DNA of 7,352 bases from Aquirhabdus sp. (GTDB taxonomy: Bacteria; Pseudomonadota; Gammaproteobacteria; Pseudomonadales; Moraxellaceae), in the NCBI GenBank assembly GCA_030152425.1, contig JASLJP010000026.1, positions 1-7,352 of the forward strand, given 5' to 3'. Positions within the stretch are counted from its first letter, which is position 1. The number at the start of each line of letters is the position of its first letter. This document shows, in pieces, positions 6,572 to 7,352 of this stretch. Below the pieces are notes generated by a model, which was not told the origin of the DNA, ran no database searches, and worked only from the letters and a program-made list of their open reading frames with translations. The translations under genes and the position numbers were made by a program.

Positions 6572-6864
6572 ACGCGATGAATACGCTACATCTGCTTATA
6601 GCTGCACCACGACTCTGGTCAGCCTTGCTGCCCGAAATACAACTGCTATGGCATACTGGAGATCGCATCTTACTGCTTGCCGAGGGTGCTACAGGATTTG
6701 ATGCGCCCGAACTCGCCCCGTTCGGGACGATTGCGGTCTATGCTGCGGATGTACATGCCTTGAATATCAGGATGACAGACTGGCCTGAGCGGCTACAACT
6801 CGCCACCGCTGCAGACTGGGCGACATGGACACTGGACTATCCACGCACGATCACATGGCGTTAA
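6565..6864 (+). CDS. tusB: Sulfurtransferase complex subunit TusB (DsrH family)
   Basis: 99 residues (E. coli TusB 95). TLHLL near the start, GDRILLLAEGA (32-42), a central YAADVHALNIR and the C-terminal DYPRTITWR tail match the TusB/DsrH pattern, where the family ends in a similar P-x-x-x-x-W. There is no cysteine, so it lacks the reactive Cys that DsrH of sulfur oxidisers carries; this supports a tRNA-thiolation role over dissimilatory sulfur oxidation. The ATG at 6565 overlaps the tusC stop (ATGGTAA) and has GGGGT upstream at 6554-6558. A second in-frame ATG at 6577 is possible and would remove four residues. The next gene, tusE, begins 38 nt downstream. Confidence 0.87.
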   Translation: MVNAMNTLHLLIAAPRLWSALLPEIQLLWHTGDRILLLAEGATGFDAPELAPFGTIAVYAADVHALNIRMTDWPERLQLATAADWATWTLDYPRTITWR

Positions 6865-6902
6865 GATAGCGCCTTTACCCTCTATACCGTTTGAAACAGG
6901 GC

Positions 6903-7250
6903 ATGACAGACACCTCCACATCGCTACAGCCGATCATCGCACTACCGCCACTCGATGCAGACGGACATCTCGTCAACCCTCTCGACTGGACGCCCGAAGT
7001 CGCCCAGCTATTGGCAGCGCGCGATGCACTCACCCTCGACCCGGAACACTTACGTGTTTTGAATGCCATGCGTGAATTCTATCGCCGCTTTGAACACGCC
7101 CCAGCTACCCGACCCTTGATCAAATTTCTGCAGCTCAATCTCGGAACAGAGTACACCAACGCCCATCTCATGGCCATTTTCAACACTGGCTTGGTCGCGC
7201 GAACATTGGCTCGCCTTGCAGGCTTACCCAAACCCGCCAACTGCTTATAA
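6903..7250 (+). CDS. tusE: Sulfur carrier protein TusE (DsrC family)
   Basis: 115 residues from the ATG at 6903 (E. coli TusE 109). Family landmarks are DADGHLVNPLDW (18-29), the DPEHLRVLNAMREFY helix (46-60), the P-A-T-R-P-L segment, and the C-terminal arm LAGLPKPANCL with Cys114 as the penultimate residue. That cysteine accepts sulfur from TusD. The second DsrC cysteine, 11 residues upstream in sulfite-reductase-linked DsrC, is Ala103 here, so this is TusE-type. The FPxGP motif usual before the arm is FNTGL, a departure from the family. An in-frame TTG at 6891 could extend it by four residues, but neither start has a well-spaced Shine-Dalgarno (AGGG lies only 1-2 nt before the ATG). In E. 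coli tusE is unlinked to tusDCB; having it here, as in Pseudomonas and sulfur oxidisers, completes the relay. Confidence 0.92.
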   Translation: MTDTSTSLQPIIALPPLDADGHLVNPLDWTPEVAQLLAARDALTLDPEHLRVLNAMREFYRRFEHAPATRPLIKFLQLNLGTEYTNAHLMAIFNTGLVARTLARLAGLPKPANCL

Positions 7251-7272
7251 CAAATAAATACAACACCTTAAG

Positions 7273-7307
7273 CATAACATGTAACAAAAAAATAGTTACA
7301 TGTTATG
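7273..7307. repeat. Perfect 13-bp inverted repeat after tusE
   Basis: CATAACATGTAAC (7273-7285) and its exact reverse complement (7295-7307) flank a 9-nt loop of AAAAAAATA. The stem is AT-rich, and neither strand shows a T-run directly after it, so it does not look like an intrinsic terminator. The right arm ends exactly on the ATG of the next ORF (7305-7307), so the structure or a protein bound to it could mask that start. It suits an operator for a dimeric regulator, or a hairpin in the leader of the next gene. Confidence 0.7.
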
Positions 7308-7352
7308 AAAATCGACTACGGTGCGGTCAACTCGGTCATCGGCCAGCGCGGG
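7305..7352 (+). CDS. Start of an unidentified gene (3' end outside window)
   Basis: An ATG at 7305 opens a frame through the window edge: MKIDYGAVNSVIGQRG, 16 codons, GC-rich after the first few. The change from the AT-rich spacer to GC-rich codons at this ATG supports a real gene start. No Shine-Dalgarno is visible and the ATG is the last codon of the inverted repeat. Too little protein is present to assign a family. Confidence 0.45.
   Translation, partial: MKIDYGAVNSVIGQRG

Noticed and set aside
5725..7250. Dissimilatory DsrEFH-DsrC sulfur-oxidation locus.
   Set aside because: TusB and TusC lack cysteines and the TusE/DsrC protein lacks the second C-terminal Cys; no dsrAB or other sulfur-oxidation genes are present.
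7273..7307. Inverted repeat as a rho-independent terminator for tusE.
   Set aside because: The stem is AT-rich and not followed by a T-run on either strand; the next gene begins at its end.
1..7352. Mobile element, CRISPR array, toxin-antitoxin or phage-defence system.
   Set aside because: No transposase, integrase, direct-repeat array, tRNA boundary or defence-family domain was found in any reading frame.

Overview
This 7.35 kb window is ordinary, densely coding gammaproteobacterial chromosome. The gene set and protein sequences point to the Pseudomonadales, possibly Moraxellaceae. Two things support this: FimL occurs mainly in bacteria with the Pseudomonas/Acinetobacter type of Chp/Pil twitching-motility system, and the neighbourhood mltD / rnhA-dnaQ / fimL / nudC resembles, from memory, the Pseudomonas aeruginosa neighbourhood of the same genes. 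The family assignment is an inference; no rRNA or other marker gene is present. I see no mobile element, CRISPR array, tRNA, integrase or defence gene.

Layout: (1) positions 1-981, minus strand: the N-terminal part of mltD, a membrane-bound lytic murein transglycosylase lipoprotein, running off the left edge. (2) 982-1340: a divergent intergenic region with a good minus-strand promoter for mltD and a perfect -10 box facing right. (3) 1341-2834: one long ORF fusing a complete RNase HI to a complete DNA polymerase III epsilon (DnaQ) proofreading domain through an acidic linker of about 100 residues. (4) 3096-4799: fimL, a scaffold-like protein with a degenerate Hpt-like N-terminus, followed after 29 nt by (5) nudC (4829-5644), the Zn-ribbon Nudix NADH/NAD-cap hydrolase. 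(6) 5725-7250: tusD, tusC, tusB and tusE, the sulfur relay that passes persulfide sulfur toward MnmA for 2-thiolation of tRNA wobble uridines, preceded by a near-consensus sigma70-type promoter. (7) 7273-7307: a perfect 13-bp inverted repeat whose right arm ends on the ATG of a partial, unidentified gene.

How the genes work together: tusDCBE is a functional unit (TusD carries the sulfur-accepting cysteine, TusC and TusB are the structural partners, TusE is the next carrier). RnhA and DnaQ both serve DNA replication and genome integrity and are here one polypeptide. fimL and nudC may be co-transcribed but have no obvious shared pathway. mltD is separate and divergent.

The items most worth a second look are the RnhA-DnaQ fusion, the GTTACATG element that occurs once in the tusD-tusC gap and twice as the inverted repeat after tusE, and the unusual tusD leader. 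None of these amounts to a clearly new system; most of the window is well-known housekeeping.
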